Of a DNA stretch of 64,000 nt, positions 54,836-63,563 are shown piece after piece. The notes below the pieces were generated by a model. The model did no database searches. It saw nothing but the letters and a program-made list of their open reading frames with translations, and had not been told where the DNA came from. This DNA is from Bradyrhizobium sp. CCBAU 53421 (GTDB taxonomy: Bacteria > Pseudomonadota > Alphaproteobacteria > Rhizobiales > Xanthobacteraceae). The stretch is from the NCBI RefSeq assembly GCF_015291625.1, contig NZ_CP030047.1, positions 4,898,001-4,962,000 on the forward strand. Reading direction: 5' to 3'. A program made the translations under genes and the position numbers. The stretch's first letter is position 1. Every line of letters starts with the position of its first letter.

Positions 54836-55167
54836 ACTTCCTGGATATCCCGGCAAATTCGAGTCGAAGGGTTCACGCTATCGACAAATGACCTTGGATC
54901 AACCCCTTTTTGTTCCCGTTGGAACCGACCGGCGGCGAGGGCCGGTAATGAAAGAGGCCGCCAATAGAGGCACCGGGGTCAGTGGCAACCTGGGGCCGGC
55001 ATCATGGTTCAACGGTGACGAGACGCGCCCGGTAAATGAATCTCCAACGTGACCATTCAATTGCGATTGGTTCCGCTAGGCAGTTTCCAATCTTTCCCCG
55101 TTATGACGGTACGAACGAGAGAGCTGTCCAGCCGAGAAGCTATCCAGAAAAGGGCTTGGGGATCAGG
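54836..55167. other. Gap between the Na/Pi transporter and PilZ genes
   Basis: No gene is supported in these 332 bases. They hold divergent promoters for the two flanking genes. Only a weak GGATCAACCCC/GGTTGGAA-like symmetry is visible. Confidence 0.3.
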
Positions 55168-55413
55168 ATGTTTGTCAATCGCCGCAAGAGCGAACGCCGT
55201 GAGTGCCGGAGCGTCGCCAAAATTCAGCTGGGCACAGGGTCGTTGCCGCGCGACTGCATGATCACCGATATCTCGGCCGGCGGCGTCAAGGTGATCGCTG
55301 AATATCTGGAGATTCCGCCGGAGTTCACCATTATCCTGTCGAGCGGCAGTCCGCGCCAGTGCCGCCTGGCCTGGCGGATCGGGCACGAGTTCGGCGCCCA
55401 GTTCGTCGACTGA
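55168..55413 (+). CDS. PilZ domain protein (c-di-GMP receptor)
   Basis: 81 residues forming a stand-alone PilZ domain. The c-di-GMP-binding residues are seen: the N-terminal RxxxR box in NRRKSERRECRSVAK, and the DxSxxG box in MITDISAGGVKVIA. The rest is a beta barrel ending in GHEFGAQFVD. Such single-domain proteins act as cytoplasmic adaptors. It lies next to the tad/cpa pilus genes, so pilus or surface control is plausible. Confidence 0.88.
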   Translation: MFVNRRKSERRECRSVAKIQLGTGSLPRDCMITDISAGGVKVIAEYLEIPPEFTIILSSGSPRQCRLAWRIGHEFGAQFVD

Positions 55414-55438
55414 TCCGGCCACACGCTGGCCGTGCGCG

Positions 55439-55471
55439 CGTCATCCGGCACCGCTTCTGGGCCGGATGACG
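55439..55471. terminator. Perfect 11-bp hairpin after pilZ
   Basis: CGTCATCCGGC (55439-55449), 11-base loop, GCCGGATGACG (55461-55471). It separates the PilZ gene from tadD. Confidence 0.7.
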
Positions 55472-55551
55472 GCGAGATGATGGCATCCTTAACCGGAACT
55501 TAGGGTTAAGCTGTGAGCATCCCGGAACCTTCGCTGTTCCGAGTCTCGTTG

Positions 55552-56376
55552 ATGTCTGAGAAACTACCCCGACCTCCAGGCCGCATGCACCGTCTCGCCG
55601 GCTCGGTATCTGCCGTGATCCTGCTGATCGGGCTGTCCGCCTGTCAGACTGCAGGTCCGTCCGACATCACTGGGTCGATTGGCGACACGGCGGAGGCCAC
55701 GCCGGCCCCCGCCGATCCGCGGCGCGACATCGCGACCTACCACGAGCGCGTCCGCGCCAACCCCAAGGACACCGACGCCGCGCTGAAATACGCCCGGGCG
55801 CTGCGGGCCACCGGCCAGCGGGCGCAGGCGGTTGCCGTCATGGAGCAGGCGGTGCTGGCGCAGCCCAGCAACAAGGCGCTGCTCGCCGGCTACGGGCGGG
55901 CGCTCGCCGACAACGGCAATTTCCAGCAGGCATTCGACGTGCTCGGGCGCGCCCACACTCCCGAGGACCCGGACTGGCGCATCCTGTCGGCGCAGGGCGC
56001 CGTGCTCGATCAGCTCGATCGCCACGACGAGGCGCGCCAGTATTACGCGAGCGCCCTGAAGATCGTGCCCGACGATCCGTCGGTGCTGTCCAATCTCGGC
56101 CTGTCCTATCTGCTGTCGAAAGACCTGCCGAAGGCCGAGGAGACGCTGCGCCGGGCCCGCGAGCGTGCACCCGACGACATGCGGGTGCGCACCAATCTCG
56201 CCGTCGTGGTCGGCCTGCAGGGCCGCCAGGCCGAGGCTGAAACCATCATGAAGGCCGATCTGTCGCCGGACCAGGGTTCAGCCAATGTCGCGGCGCTGAA
56301 GCGGCTGTTGGCGCGCAGGGACGCGAGCCGCAGCGATACCGACAAGATCCCGGTCGCGGCCAGCCGCCGCGACTAG
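55552..56376 (+). CDS. tadD: TadD-like TPR lipoprotein
   Basis: About 274 residues. The signal sequence ends in the lipobox GLSAC, so it is lipidated; four or more TPR units follow (ALKYARALRATGQRAQAVAV, DVLGRAHTPEDPDWRILSAQ, ALKIVPDDPSVLSNLGLSYL). TadD acts as the pilotin or assembly factor of the Tad pilus secretin. Starts at 55513 (GTG), 55552 and 55585 are possible; 55552 is preferred for a typical signal length. It converges with cpaE. Confidence 0.8.
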   Translation: MSEKLPRPPGRMHRLAGSVSAVILLIGLSACQTAGPSDITGSIGDTAEATPAPADPRRDIATYHERVRANPKDTDAALKYARALRATGQRAQAVAVMEQAVLAQPSNKALLAGYGRALADNGNFQQAFDVLGRAHTPEDPDWRILSAQGAVLDQLDRHDEARQYYASALKIVPDDPSVLSNLGLSYLLSKDLPKAEETLRRARERAPDDMRVRTNLAVVVGLQGRQAEAETIMKADLSPDQGSANVAALKRLLARRDASRSDTDKIPVAASRRD

Positions 56377-56391
56377 ATCAAATAAGGGCTG

Positions 56392-57660
56392 CTAGCCGAT
56401 AGCGCGGCGTCCGTCGTTCCGCCGCGACTGCAGCTTCCTGAGCAGCGGCGACAGGAACGACTCGCGCGTCTCGGCGAGATCGGGGCGGCCGGTCAGGCGT
56501 TGCGCGATCTGCAGGAAGGTCTTGGTAGTGCGGTGACGTGCGGAGACTTCCGCGATCATCTGGCCGTTGTTGGCGGCTTCACCGAACAGCCTGCAATCGA
56601 ACGGGATGGTCGCGATCGGCTGGCTCTCGATCGTTTTGGCGAAGTCCTTGACCTCGATCTCGGGACGCTTCGACATGCCGACCTGGTTCAGGCAGTAGAG
56701 CGGCGGGCGGTCGTTCGGACGCGCGGCCTTCAACAGGTTCATCATGTTCTTGGTGTTGCGCATGTTGGCGAGGTCGGGCTCGGCGACGATCAGGATATCG
56801 TCGGCGCCGACCAGCACGCGCTTGGTCCATGCGGTCCATTGATGCGGAACGTCGAGCACGATGCAGGACATGGTCATGCGCATCGTATCGAAGATGGCGT
56901 CGAAGGCTTCGGCGCCGAAATCGTAGACCTGATCGAGCGTGGCCGGTGCCGCCAGCAGGCTCAGGTGATCGCCGCATTTCGCCAGCAGGCGTTCCATGAA
57001 GGCGCTGTCCGGGCGCTCGGGCGAGAACACGGCGTTGGCGATGCCCTGCACCGGATCCTGGTTGTAGTCGAGCCCGGCGGTGCCGAAGGCGAGGTCGAGA
57101 TCGACCACGACCGAATCCAGCCCGAGGTCGCGCGCGATGGTCCAGGCGACATTGTGGGCAACGGTCGAGGCGCCGACACCGCCCTTGGCGCCCGCGACCG
57201 CGATCAGGCGGCCGACCGAGACCGCTTCCGAGGACGAGAACAGGCCGCAGATCGAGCGCACGACATCGAGCACCTTGACCGGCCCGATGACGTAGTCGTT
57301 GACGCCGCGCCGGACCAATTCGCGATACGGCGCAGTCTCGCCGGACGAGCCGAGCACGACGACGCGGGTGCCGGGATCGCAGACCGTGGCGAGTTCGTCG
57401 AGACCGGCGAGCAAATCAATGTCCGGCTCGCTCTCCAGCATGATGACGTTGGGCGTCGGCGCCTTGTGATAGGCGTCGATGGCGGCGGCGATGCCGCCCA
57501 TATGGACGGAGAGGTGAGCCTTGGCGAGCCGGCGGTCGTCGGCCGCGGCGCGCGCCGTTGCGGCAGTCGCGACGCTGGCGCAGAACGCCTGCACGGAAAT
57601 CCGTGGCGCCGGCGCGATGTGGTCGTTGGCGTGCTGCGGATCGTCTTGTTGTTGGGTCAT
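56392..57660 (-). CDS. cpaE: CpaE/TadZ pilus localisation ATPase-like protein
   Basis: 422 residues. The N-terminal receiver-like domain (VIMLESEPDIDLLAGLDELA) is followed by a MinD/ParA-type ATPase fold with deviant Walker A GAKGGVGASTVAHN, VVVDLDLAFGTAGLD (Walker B) and VLDVPHQWTAWTKR. CpaE/TadZ places the Tad pilus machine at the cell pole. The ATG overlaps the CpaD stop (ATGA). It is the last gene of the cpaB-C-D-E operon. Confidence 0.9.
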   Translation of the reverse strand: MTQQQDDPQHANDHIAPAPRISVQAFCASVATAATARAAADDRRLAKAHLSVHMGGIAAAIDAYHKAPTPNVIMLESEPDIDLLAGLDELATVCDPGTRVVVLGSSGETAPYRELVRRGVNDYVIGPVKVLDVVRSICGLFSSSEAVSVGRLIAVAGAKGGVGASTVAHNVAWTIARDLGLDSVVVDLDLAFGTAGLDYNQDPVQGIANAVFSPERPDSAFMERLLAKCGDHLSLLAAPATLDQVYDFGAEAFDAIFDTMRMTMSCIVLDVPHQWTAWTKRVLVGADDILIVAEPDLANMRNTKNMMNLLKAARPNDRPPLYCLNQVGMSKRPEIEVKDFAKTIESQPIATIPFDCRLFGEAANNGQMIAEVSARHRTTKTFLQIAQRLTGRPDLAETRESFLSPLLRKLQSRRNDGRRAIG

Positions 57661-58400
57661 TTCCCGGCGTCGCTCAGCTTGGCTCGATCGGCTTCAGGGT
57701 AGGTGGTCGCGGTCGTCTCACCCTTGCCGTACTTCTGGAACGCGATCGACCGGCGCGGCGTATAGGACGCGGTTTCGGTCCGCGGCTGTACCAGGTCGGA
57801 CGGATTGGCGACCATCGCGGCAAGGTTGTGCTGCGTGGAGCAGCCGAAATTGTCGTACTGCTTGTTCTCGTTGTAGCTCGGGTTGTAGATCGAGGGACCA
57901 AGATCGCTCGGCCACACGCCGCACGGCCCGGCGACCGCCGCCATCTTCGGATAGCTGAGGCGAATGGTCGGCAGCGCGCGCGGATCATCGGCGCGATAGG
58001 AACGCTTGTTGATGGCGTGGCCGGGCACGCCCATCGAGGCCAGCACGCCGCGGATCTCCTGATACACCGCCTGCGCTGAGCGCGCATTCGAGGTGTCGGC
58101 CGGCACGTCTATCGCGATCGCGCCGGTGCCTTCGCGGCGCCAGCTGCGGGCCAGCCCCATGACGTCGTCGCGCTGCGTTTCCGTGAGGTTGCCGCGGGCG
58201 TGGCCCACGAACACCACGATCGACTGCTCGCCCTCGGTGACGGCGATCGGATGCCGTAGCCGATAGTCGTCGGGCACCGTGCCGGTGACGACGTTATCGC
58301 CGGTCAGATTGCAGCCGCCGAGCGCAATCGCTGACGTGACGAGGGCGCCGCACAGCGACAGCATCCTCGCATGACCGGCTCGTGTGTTGCGTTTCATCAT
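57657..58400 (-). CDS. cpaD: CpaD pilus assembly lipoprotein
   Basis: 247 residues. The signal peptide ends in the lipobox ALGGC. The mature protein has the CpaD signature VPDDYRLRHPIAVTEGEQSI and DLGPSIYNPSYNENKQYDNF, with paired cysteines (GPCGVWPSDL and NFGCSTQHNL). It supports the secretin CpaC in the outer membrane. The ATG at 58400 has GGGGGAT upstream. Its stop overlaps cpaE (ATGA). Confidence 0.9.
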   Translation of the reverse strand: MMKRNTRAGHARMLSLCGALVTSAIALGGCNLTGDNVVTGTVPDDYRLRHPIAVTEGEQSIVVFVGHARGNLTETQRDDVMGLARSWRREGTGAIAIDVPADTSNARSAQAVYQEIRGVLASMGVPGHAINKRSYRADDPRALPTIRLSYPKMAAVAGPCGVWPSDLGPSIYNPSYNENKQYDNFGCSTQHNLAAMVANPSDLVQPRTETASYTPRRSIAFQKYGKGETTATTYPEADRAKLSDAGK

Positions 58401-58424
58401 AGCATCCCCCAACCCCTCAGCGCC

Positions 58425-59891
58425 TCAGTCGATGATGAAGCCGAAATTGACCGGCGTGGCGCCGATCGGCTCGGCACGGGCGGCAACGCCGTAGATGCGA
58501 TTGACGCGCGCCAGCAGCGCCGACTGCGCGTCGGAGGCCGGGGCGAACCCGTCATCAGGACGCGACAATTCCTTTTGCGCAACCGCGCGCACCACATAGG
58601 GCGTCACGATGACCATGAGCTCGGTCTCGTTGTTGACGAAGTCCTGGCTCCTGAACAGCTGTCCGAGAACCGGGATCTGATCGACGCCAGGCATGCCGTT
58701 GATGGCCTGCTTGGTCTGCTCCTGGATCAATCCAGCCATCGCGATCGAGCCGCCGGAGGGCACCTCCAGTGTGGTGTCGGCGCGGCGGGTCTTGATCGAG
58801 GGAATGGTGGTGCCGCCCTGGCCGCCGGTCAGCGCGTTGTCCATCGAGACTTCGGAAACCTCGGTCATCACCTTCAGGCTGATGCGCCCCTCGGACAGCA
58901 CCACCGGGGTGAAGTTGAGCGAGATGCCGAACTTCTTGAAGCTGACGGTCTGGACGCAATTGCCGATCGTGCCCGTCGACGAGGTCTGACAGGTGACGCC
59001 GGTCGGGATCGGAAACTCGCCGCCCGATACGAAGGTCGCGGACTCGCCGGAGATCGCGGTGAGGTTGGGCTCGGCCAGCGTCTTCACCACGCCCGCGCTT
59101 TCCATCGCGCGCAGCGTCGCGGTGACGGTCGGCACGCCGAGCTTGTTCAGGGCCGCGCCGGTCAGCACGTTGTTGGCGAGCGGTCCGTTGTTGGCGGTGA
59201 AGGCGTTGGCGTTGTTGAAGACAACGGCTGCGGTCCCGTAATTCATGTTGGCGGTGAGATCGACGCCGAGCTGCTTGACGACGTCCCGCCGCACTTCGGC
59301 GACGGTGACCTTCAGCATCACCTGGTCGCGGCCGCGCACCACGATGGAGTTGACGACCTTGTCGGGACTGCCGACCAGCTTGGCGGCGATATCGCCGGCC
59401 TGCTGGGCCTCGACCGGGCTTGCCACCGTGCCGGTCAGCACCACGCTCTCGCCGACGCCCTCGATCTGGACGCCCGGCAGCATCTGCTTCAGCGCGGCAC
59501 GCATGCCGTTGAGATCGCGCTTGATCGCGATGTCGTAGGACGCGACCTGGTTGCCCTCGGCGTCGAAGAACACCACGTTGGTCTGGCCGACCGCCGCGCC
59601 GATGATATAGGCGCGCTGCGCCGAGCGGATCACGGCGTTGGCGATCTTGGGGTCGGCGACCAGGACGTCCTTGGCCTCGCGGGGCAGGTCGACCACCACC
59701 GACTTGCCGACGCCGAGCGAGACGAAACGCGTCTTGGCGGCGATGCTGCTCGTTACCGCGACGTCCGCATTCTTGTCGGGATCCGTCGCGCTGGCGAGGG
59801 CAGGGATCAGCATCAGGGCGGTGACCGCCGAGAATGACAGCGAGCGGACCAGCGTGGTCCGCCTCGCCAGTTGTTTTGCAGCAATTGTCAT
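58425..59891 (-). CDS. cpaC: CpaC/RcpA outer-membrane secretin of the Tad pilus
   Basis: 488 residues. Signal peptide (TTLVRSLSFSAVTALMLIPA), an N-terminal pilus-associated domain (VVDLPREAKDVLVADPKIAN), a BON-like domain (VVLTGTVASPVEAQQAGDIA), then the secretin core with TLAEPNLTAISGESATFVSG, GGEFPIPTG and the C-terminal VTPYVVRAV. It forms the outer-membrane pore for the Flp pilus. The ATG at 59891 follows GGGGG. It lies between cpaB and cpaD. Confidence 0.92.
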   Translation of the reverse strand: MTIAAKQLARRTTLVRSLSFSAVTALMLIPALASATDPDKNADVAVTSSIAAKTRFVSLGVGKSVVVDLPREAKDVLVADPKIANAVIRSAQRAYIIGAAVGQTNVVFFDAEGNQVASYDIAIKRDLNGMRAALKQMLPGVQIEGVGESVVLTGTVASPVEAQQAGDIAAKLVGSPDKVVNSIVVRGRDQVMLKVTVAEVRRDVVKQLGVDLTANMNYGTAAVVFNNANAFTANNGPLANNVLTGAALNKLGVPTVTATLRAMESAGVVKTLAEPNLTAISGESATFVSGGEFPIPTGVTCQTSSTGTIGNCVQTVSFKKFGISLNFTPVVLSEGRISLKVMTEVSEVSMDNALTGGQGGTTIPSIKTRRADTTLEVPSGGSIAMAGLIQEQTKQAINGMPGVDQIPVLGQLFRSQDFVNNETELMVIVTPYVVRAVAQKELSRPDDGFAPASDAQSALLARVNRIYGVAARAEPIGATPVNFGFIID

Positions 59892-59904
59892 ATCGAAGCC
59901 CCCA

Positions 59905-60708
59905 TCACTTCTGTGTCGTCTGAGAGCTCGGGATGCCGAAGCGCACCACCTTGATGCTCTCGCCCCGCTTCGGGGCCTGGTCTCTGGTCTCGTCGGTTTT
60001 CTCGTTGACGTCGGCGATGCTGCGCAGTGCCAGCGCCAGCGTGCCGCTCTGCCGGGCACGCGCCAGCGTCTCGGCCTGTTCGGGCTTGAGCTCGAGGGTC
60101 ACGGTCTTGCCGATGAGGGAGTTGTTGCCGTCCTTCTCCTTCGGCGCCTGATCGATCGCCAGCACGCGGACGTTGGACAGCAGGATCTCGGTCGTGATGA
60201 TGTCGCGGCTGCCCTGTTGCTGATCGGGATTCTTGTCGCGTCGCGACAGGATCACGTCGACGCGGTCGTTCGGCAGGATGAAGCCGCCGGCGCCGGTCTC
60301 CGGCGAGATTTCCGTGGAGATCGCGCGCATGCCGGAGGGCAGGATCGCGGCCATGAAGCCGCTGCCATTGGCCTTGACCAGCTTTTGCTCGCGGATCGGC
60401 TCGCCGACGATGAAGGGAGCGCGCGCAATCGAGCCGATGACGTCGTTCATGGCGTCGGCATTGGTGTCGTGGCGGATGAACGCGCTGCTCGCGGTCTCGG
60501 CCGGCCAGCGCTGCCATTGCACGTCTTCAGGTTTGACCGACTGACCGAGCCCGATGTCGGACTTCGCCACCAGCACCTCGACGGTCGGCAGTTGTACCAC
60601 TGGCGGCGCGACCGGCGCCGGTTTGCGATCGCCAACGCTCGCCAGATACATGGCCGCGAGGCCTGCGACGCCGGCGATGCCGAGGACCACGATGCGTGCC
60701 GTTTTCAT
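59905..60708 (-). CDS. cpaB: CpaB/RcpC pilus assembly protein
   Basis: 267 residues with one N-terminal membrane anchor (ARIVVLGIAGVAGLAAMYLA), then an SAF domain (VAKSDIGLGQSVKPEDVQWQ, FILPNDRVDVILSRRD) and an RcpC region (GKTVTLELKPEQAETLARAR). It works with the secretin. It is the first gene of the operon here; the pilin and peptidase (cpaA) genes are not upstream, since the next gene is a metC-like gene in the same direction 289 bases away. Confidence 0.92.
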   Translation of the reverse strand: MKTARIVVLGIAGVAGLAAMYLASVGDRKPAPVAPPVVQLPTVEVLVAKSDIGLGQSVKPEDVQWQRWPAETASSAFIRHDTNADAMNDVIGSIARAPFIVGEPIREQKLVKANGSGFMAAILPSGMRAISTEISPETGAGGFILPNDRVDVILSRRDKNPDQQQGSRDIITTEILLSNVRVLAIDQAPKEKDGNNSLIGKTVTLELKPEQAETLARARQSGTLALALRSIADVNEKTDETRDQAPKRGESIKVVRFGIPSSQTTQK

Positions 60709-60996
60709 GCGATTGTCTGAATGCCCTTAACGCAGGGCAGTCACGTCCTTACGGCACTGACAGCCCTTCCCGGGAGCATCACTACGGCCGCAAAAGTATA
60801 AGGGAACTTGATGGAAGGTCCGGACAATTAAGGGATTGGTGGGGATGGTGAACGGCGAGTTATCGATGCCGTCCCATCTCCGCAGAATCCCGGAGATCGC
60901 GCGCGTGCAACGTGTGCGACGTGGAGGTCGCAACGTGGCGTCACGGCCGGTTGGTCGTGGTTAATGTCGCCTAATGAGCAAGCCTGCGCGGACGGA

Positions 60997-62193
60997 TCAG
61001 AGCGCGGCCTTCAACGCGGCAAAGCCGCGATCGAGATCGGCCTTGAGGTCGTCGAGATTCTCGAGCCCGATATGCAGCCGCAGCGTCGGCCCGCCCGGCG
61101 ACCATTTGGTCGCGCTGCGATAGTCGCTGCAGTCGAACGGGATGGCGAGGCTTTCGAAGCCGCCCCAGGAAAACCCCATGCCAAACAGCGTGAGCGCGTT
61201 GAGCATCGCATCGACCGCGGCCTGCGGCACCGGTTTCAGCACGACGCTGAACAGGCCAGAGGCGCCGGTGAAGTCGCGCTTCCAGATCGCATGCCCCGGA
61301 TCGGTCTCCAGGGCAGGGTGCAGCACGCGATCGACCTCGGGCCGCGCGCCAAGCCAGCGTGCGATCTCGAGCCCGGAGCGGTGGTGCTGCGCCAGCCGCA
61401 CCGACAGCGTCCGCACACCACGCAGCGCGAGATAGACGTCATCCGGGCCGGCGCAAACGCCGAGCAGGCGGATCGCCTCCTGTACCAGCGGCCAGGCCTT
61501 GGCATTGGCCGCGATGGTGCCGAACATGATGTCGGAGTGGCCGCCGATATATTTCGTGCCGGCCTGCATGCTGATGTCGACGCCCTGTTCGAGCGAGCGG
61601 TGATAGAGCGCCGTCGCCCAGGTGTTGTCGTCGATCACCAGCGCGCCGCGGGCATGGGCCACGGCCGAGATCGCGCGGATGTCGGGCATCTCGAAGGATT
61701 GCGAACCGGGCGCCTCGACCAGCACCGCGCGGGTGTTCGGCTTGAACAGCGTCTCGATGCCGGCGCCGATCAACGGATCGAAATAGCTGGTCTCGATGCC
61801 GTAGCGCTTCAGCATGTTGTCGCAGAAATTGCGGGTCGGCCGATAGGCGTTGTCGCACACCAGCACGTGATCGCCGGCCTTCAGCACGGCGAGCAGCGTG
61901 GTGCTGATCGCGGCCAGCCCCGACGGGGCGAGGCCGACGCCGGCGCATTGCGGGCCTTCCAGCGCCATCAGCACGTCCTGCAGCGCCCGCGTGGTCGGGC
62001 TGCCGTGGCGGCCATAGGTAAATTCGGCGCGGTGGGCGTGGAGGTCCTCGGCGGTCGGATAGAGCACGGTCGAGCCGTGGAAGACCGGCGGATTGACGAA
62101 GCCCTTCTGGGCCTTGGTGTCGCGGCCGGCCGTGACCAGGCGGGTTGCGGCATCTTGCGGGCGGGAGGACGAGGAGCCGTCGGAGGAGGTCAT
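60997..62193 (-). CDS. metC: Cystathionine beta-lyase family PLP enzyme
   Basis: 398 residues of fold-type I PLP enzyme. The Schiff-base lysine K214 lies in MQAGTKYIGGHSDIMFG. YGRHGSPTTRALQDVLMALE and GGFESLAIPFDCSD are the beta-lyase signatures. It converts cystathionine to homocysteine, ammonia and pyruvate, or acts on cysteine. The start is the ATG at 62193, although its ribosome site is weak. It is monocistronic. Confidence 0.9.
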   Translation of the reverse strand: MTSSDGSSSSRPQDAATRLVTAGRDTKAQKGFVNPPVFHGSTVLYPTAEDLHAHRAEFTYGRHGSPTTRALQDVLMALEGPQCAGVGLAPSGLAAISTTLLAVLKAGDHVLVCDNAYRPTRNFCDNMLKRYGIETSYFDPLIGAGIETLFKPNTRAVLVEAPGSQSFEMPDIRAISAVAHARGALVIDDNTWATALYHRSLEQGVDISMQAGTKYIGGHSDIMFGTIAANAKAWPLVQEAIRLLGVCAGPDDVYLALRGVRTLSVRLAQHHRSGLEIARWLGARPEVDRVLHPALETDPGHAIWKRDFTGASGLFSVVLKPVPQAAVDAMLNALTLFGMGFSWGGFESLAIPFDCSDYRSATKWSPGGPTLRLHIGLENLDDLKADLDRGFAALKAAL

Positions 62194-62522
62194 GGTTTGC
62201 TGCCGTTGGACTTTAGACTTTTTGCCGCAGCCGTAGCGCGTCGGGAAGACGGGGCTACGCCGGGAGGTGCTACTAACAAGAGGTAGAAGACATGCGTCAA
62301 CCCCTTGACCCGGCTCGTCAGTCGCTATGTGATGCGCCGCAACTACCAGTCGCCGCACGTTGAGGGGCCTGCCGCGACCTAAGATCCGTTGCCTGGCCGG
62401 TTTGCACGTCGAACTGACGGTCAGATCAGCTTTTTTTGCTGCAGGGGATCATTGGGATGGCCCGTGAACGCGAGGCGATCACAAAGCAAACGTCCAACGG
62501 ACGACCCTGAAAGGCCTGCCCC
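62194..62522. other. Divergent promoter region between the metC-like and aapJ genes
   Basis: No gene is supported here. On the minus strand, TTGACG near 62297-62302 could be a -35 element for the beta-lyase. On the plus strand, CAGC-T7-GCTG (about 62428-62442) is a small hairpin. I see no clear riboswitch fold. Confidence 0.3.
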
Positions 62523-63539
62523 ATGAAACGCGTATCCCTGGCTGTCATCCTTGCCGCTGCCGCTGCCTTGTCGGCCCAGTCCGCCTCGGCGCAGACCCTC
62601 AAGACGGTCAAGGACCGGGGCCAGCTGTCCTGCGGCGTCAGCCAGGGCCTGCCTGGTTTTTCATCGCCGGACGACAAGGGGAACTGGACCGGGATCGACG
62701 TCGACGTTTGCCGGGCTATTGCCGCGGTGGTGCTCGACGACCCGACCAAGGTCAAGTTCGTGCCGCTGTCGGCCAAGGATCGCTTCACGGCGCTGCAGTC
62801 CGGTGAGATCGACGTGCTGTCGCGCAACACCACCTGGACGGTGTCGCGTGACACCTCGCTCGGCGCCAATTTCACCGGCGTGACCTATTATGACGGGCAG
62901 GGCTTCATGGTGAAGAAGTCGCTCAAGGTCAATTCGGCGCTCGAATTGAACAGCGCGTCGGTCTGCGTGCAGACCGGCACCACGACGGAGCAGAACCTCG
63001 CCGACTTCTTCAAGGGCAACAACATGAAGTACGAGGTGATCGCATTCGGCAGCATCGACGAAGCGGTCAAGGCCTATGAATCCGGGCGCTGCGACGTCTT
63101 CACCGACGATGCCTCCGGCCTCTATGCCAGCCGTCTGAAGCTCGCCACCCCCGCCGATCACATCGTGCTTCCGGAAATCATTTCGAAGGAGCCGCTGGGA
63201 CCGATGGTCCGCCACGGCGACGACCAGTGGTTCGACATCGTGAAGTGGACGCTGTTTGCGATGATCAATGCCGAAGAACTCGGCATCACCCAGAAGAACG
63301 TCGACACGATGCTCAAATCGGACAAGCCCGAGATGAAGCGGGTGCTCGGCACCGACGGCAATCTGGGCGAACAGCTCGGCCTGACCAAGGACTGGGTCGT
63401 TCGCATCGTGAAGGCGGTCGGCAATTACGGCGAGACCTTCGAGCGCAATGTCGGCACCGGCTCGCCGCTCGGCATCGCCCGCGGCGTCAACAATCTCTGG
63501 AATAAGGGCGGAATCCAGTACGCGCCGCCGATCCGCTGA
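62523..63539 (+). CDS. aapJ: General L-amino acid ABC transporter, substrate-binding protein
   Basis: 338 residues, with a signal peptide ending SASAQ. LKTVKDRGQLSCGVSQGLPG starts the mature AapJ domain; WTGIDVDVCRAIAAVVL, SRNTTWTVSRDTSLGANFTG and GRCDVFTDDASGLYASR are typical of the AapJ/BztA subfamily. In rhizobia the Aap system imports a broad range of amino acids and is needed in symbiosis. The permease gene aapQ starts 24 bases downstream. Confidence 0.95.
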   Translation: MKRVSLAVILAAAAALSAQSASAQTLKTVKDRGQLSCGVSQGLPGFSSPDDKGNWTGIDVDVCRAIAAVVLDDPTKVKFVPLSAKDRFTALQSGEIDVLSRNTTWTVSRDTSLGANFTGVTYYDGQGFMVKKSLKVNSALELNSASVCVQTGTTTEQNLADFFKGNNMKYEVIAFGSIDEAVKAYESGRCDVFTDDASGLYASRLKLATPADHIVLPEIISKEPLGPMVRHGDDQWFDIVKWTLFAMINAEELGITQKNVDTMLKSDKPEMKRVLGTDGNLGEQLGLTKDWVVRIVKAVGNYGETFERNVGTGSPLGIARGVNNLWNKGGIQYAPPIR

Positions 63540-63563
63540 TCGATCCGGCCAACGGCTGCCGCG

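Noticed and set aside
62194..62340. Possible SAM-type riboswitch upstream of the metC-like gene
   Set aside because: I could not build a convincing conserved fold from the sequence, so it is not called.
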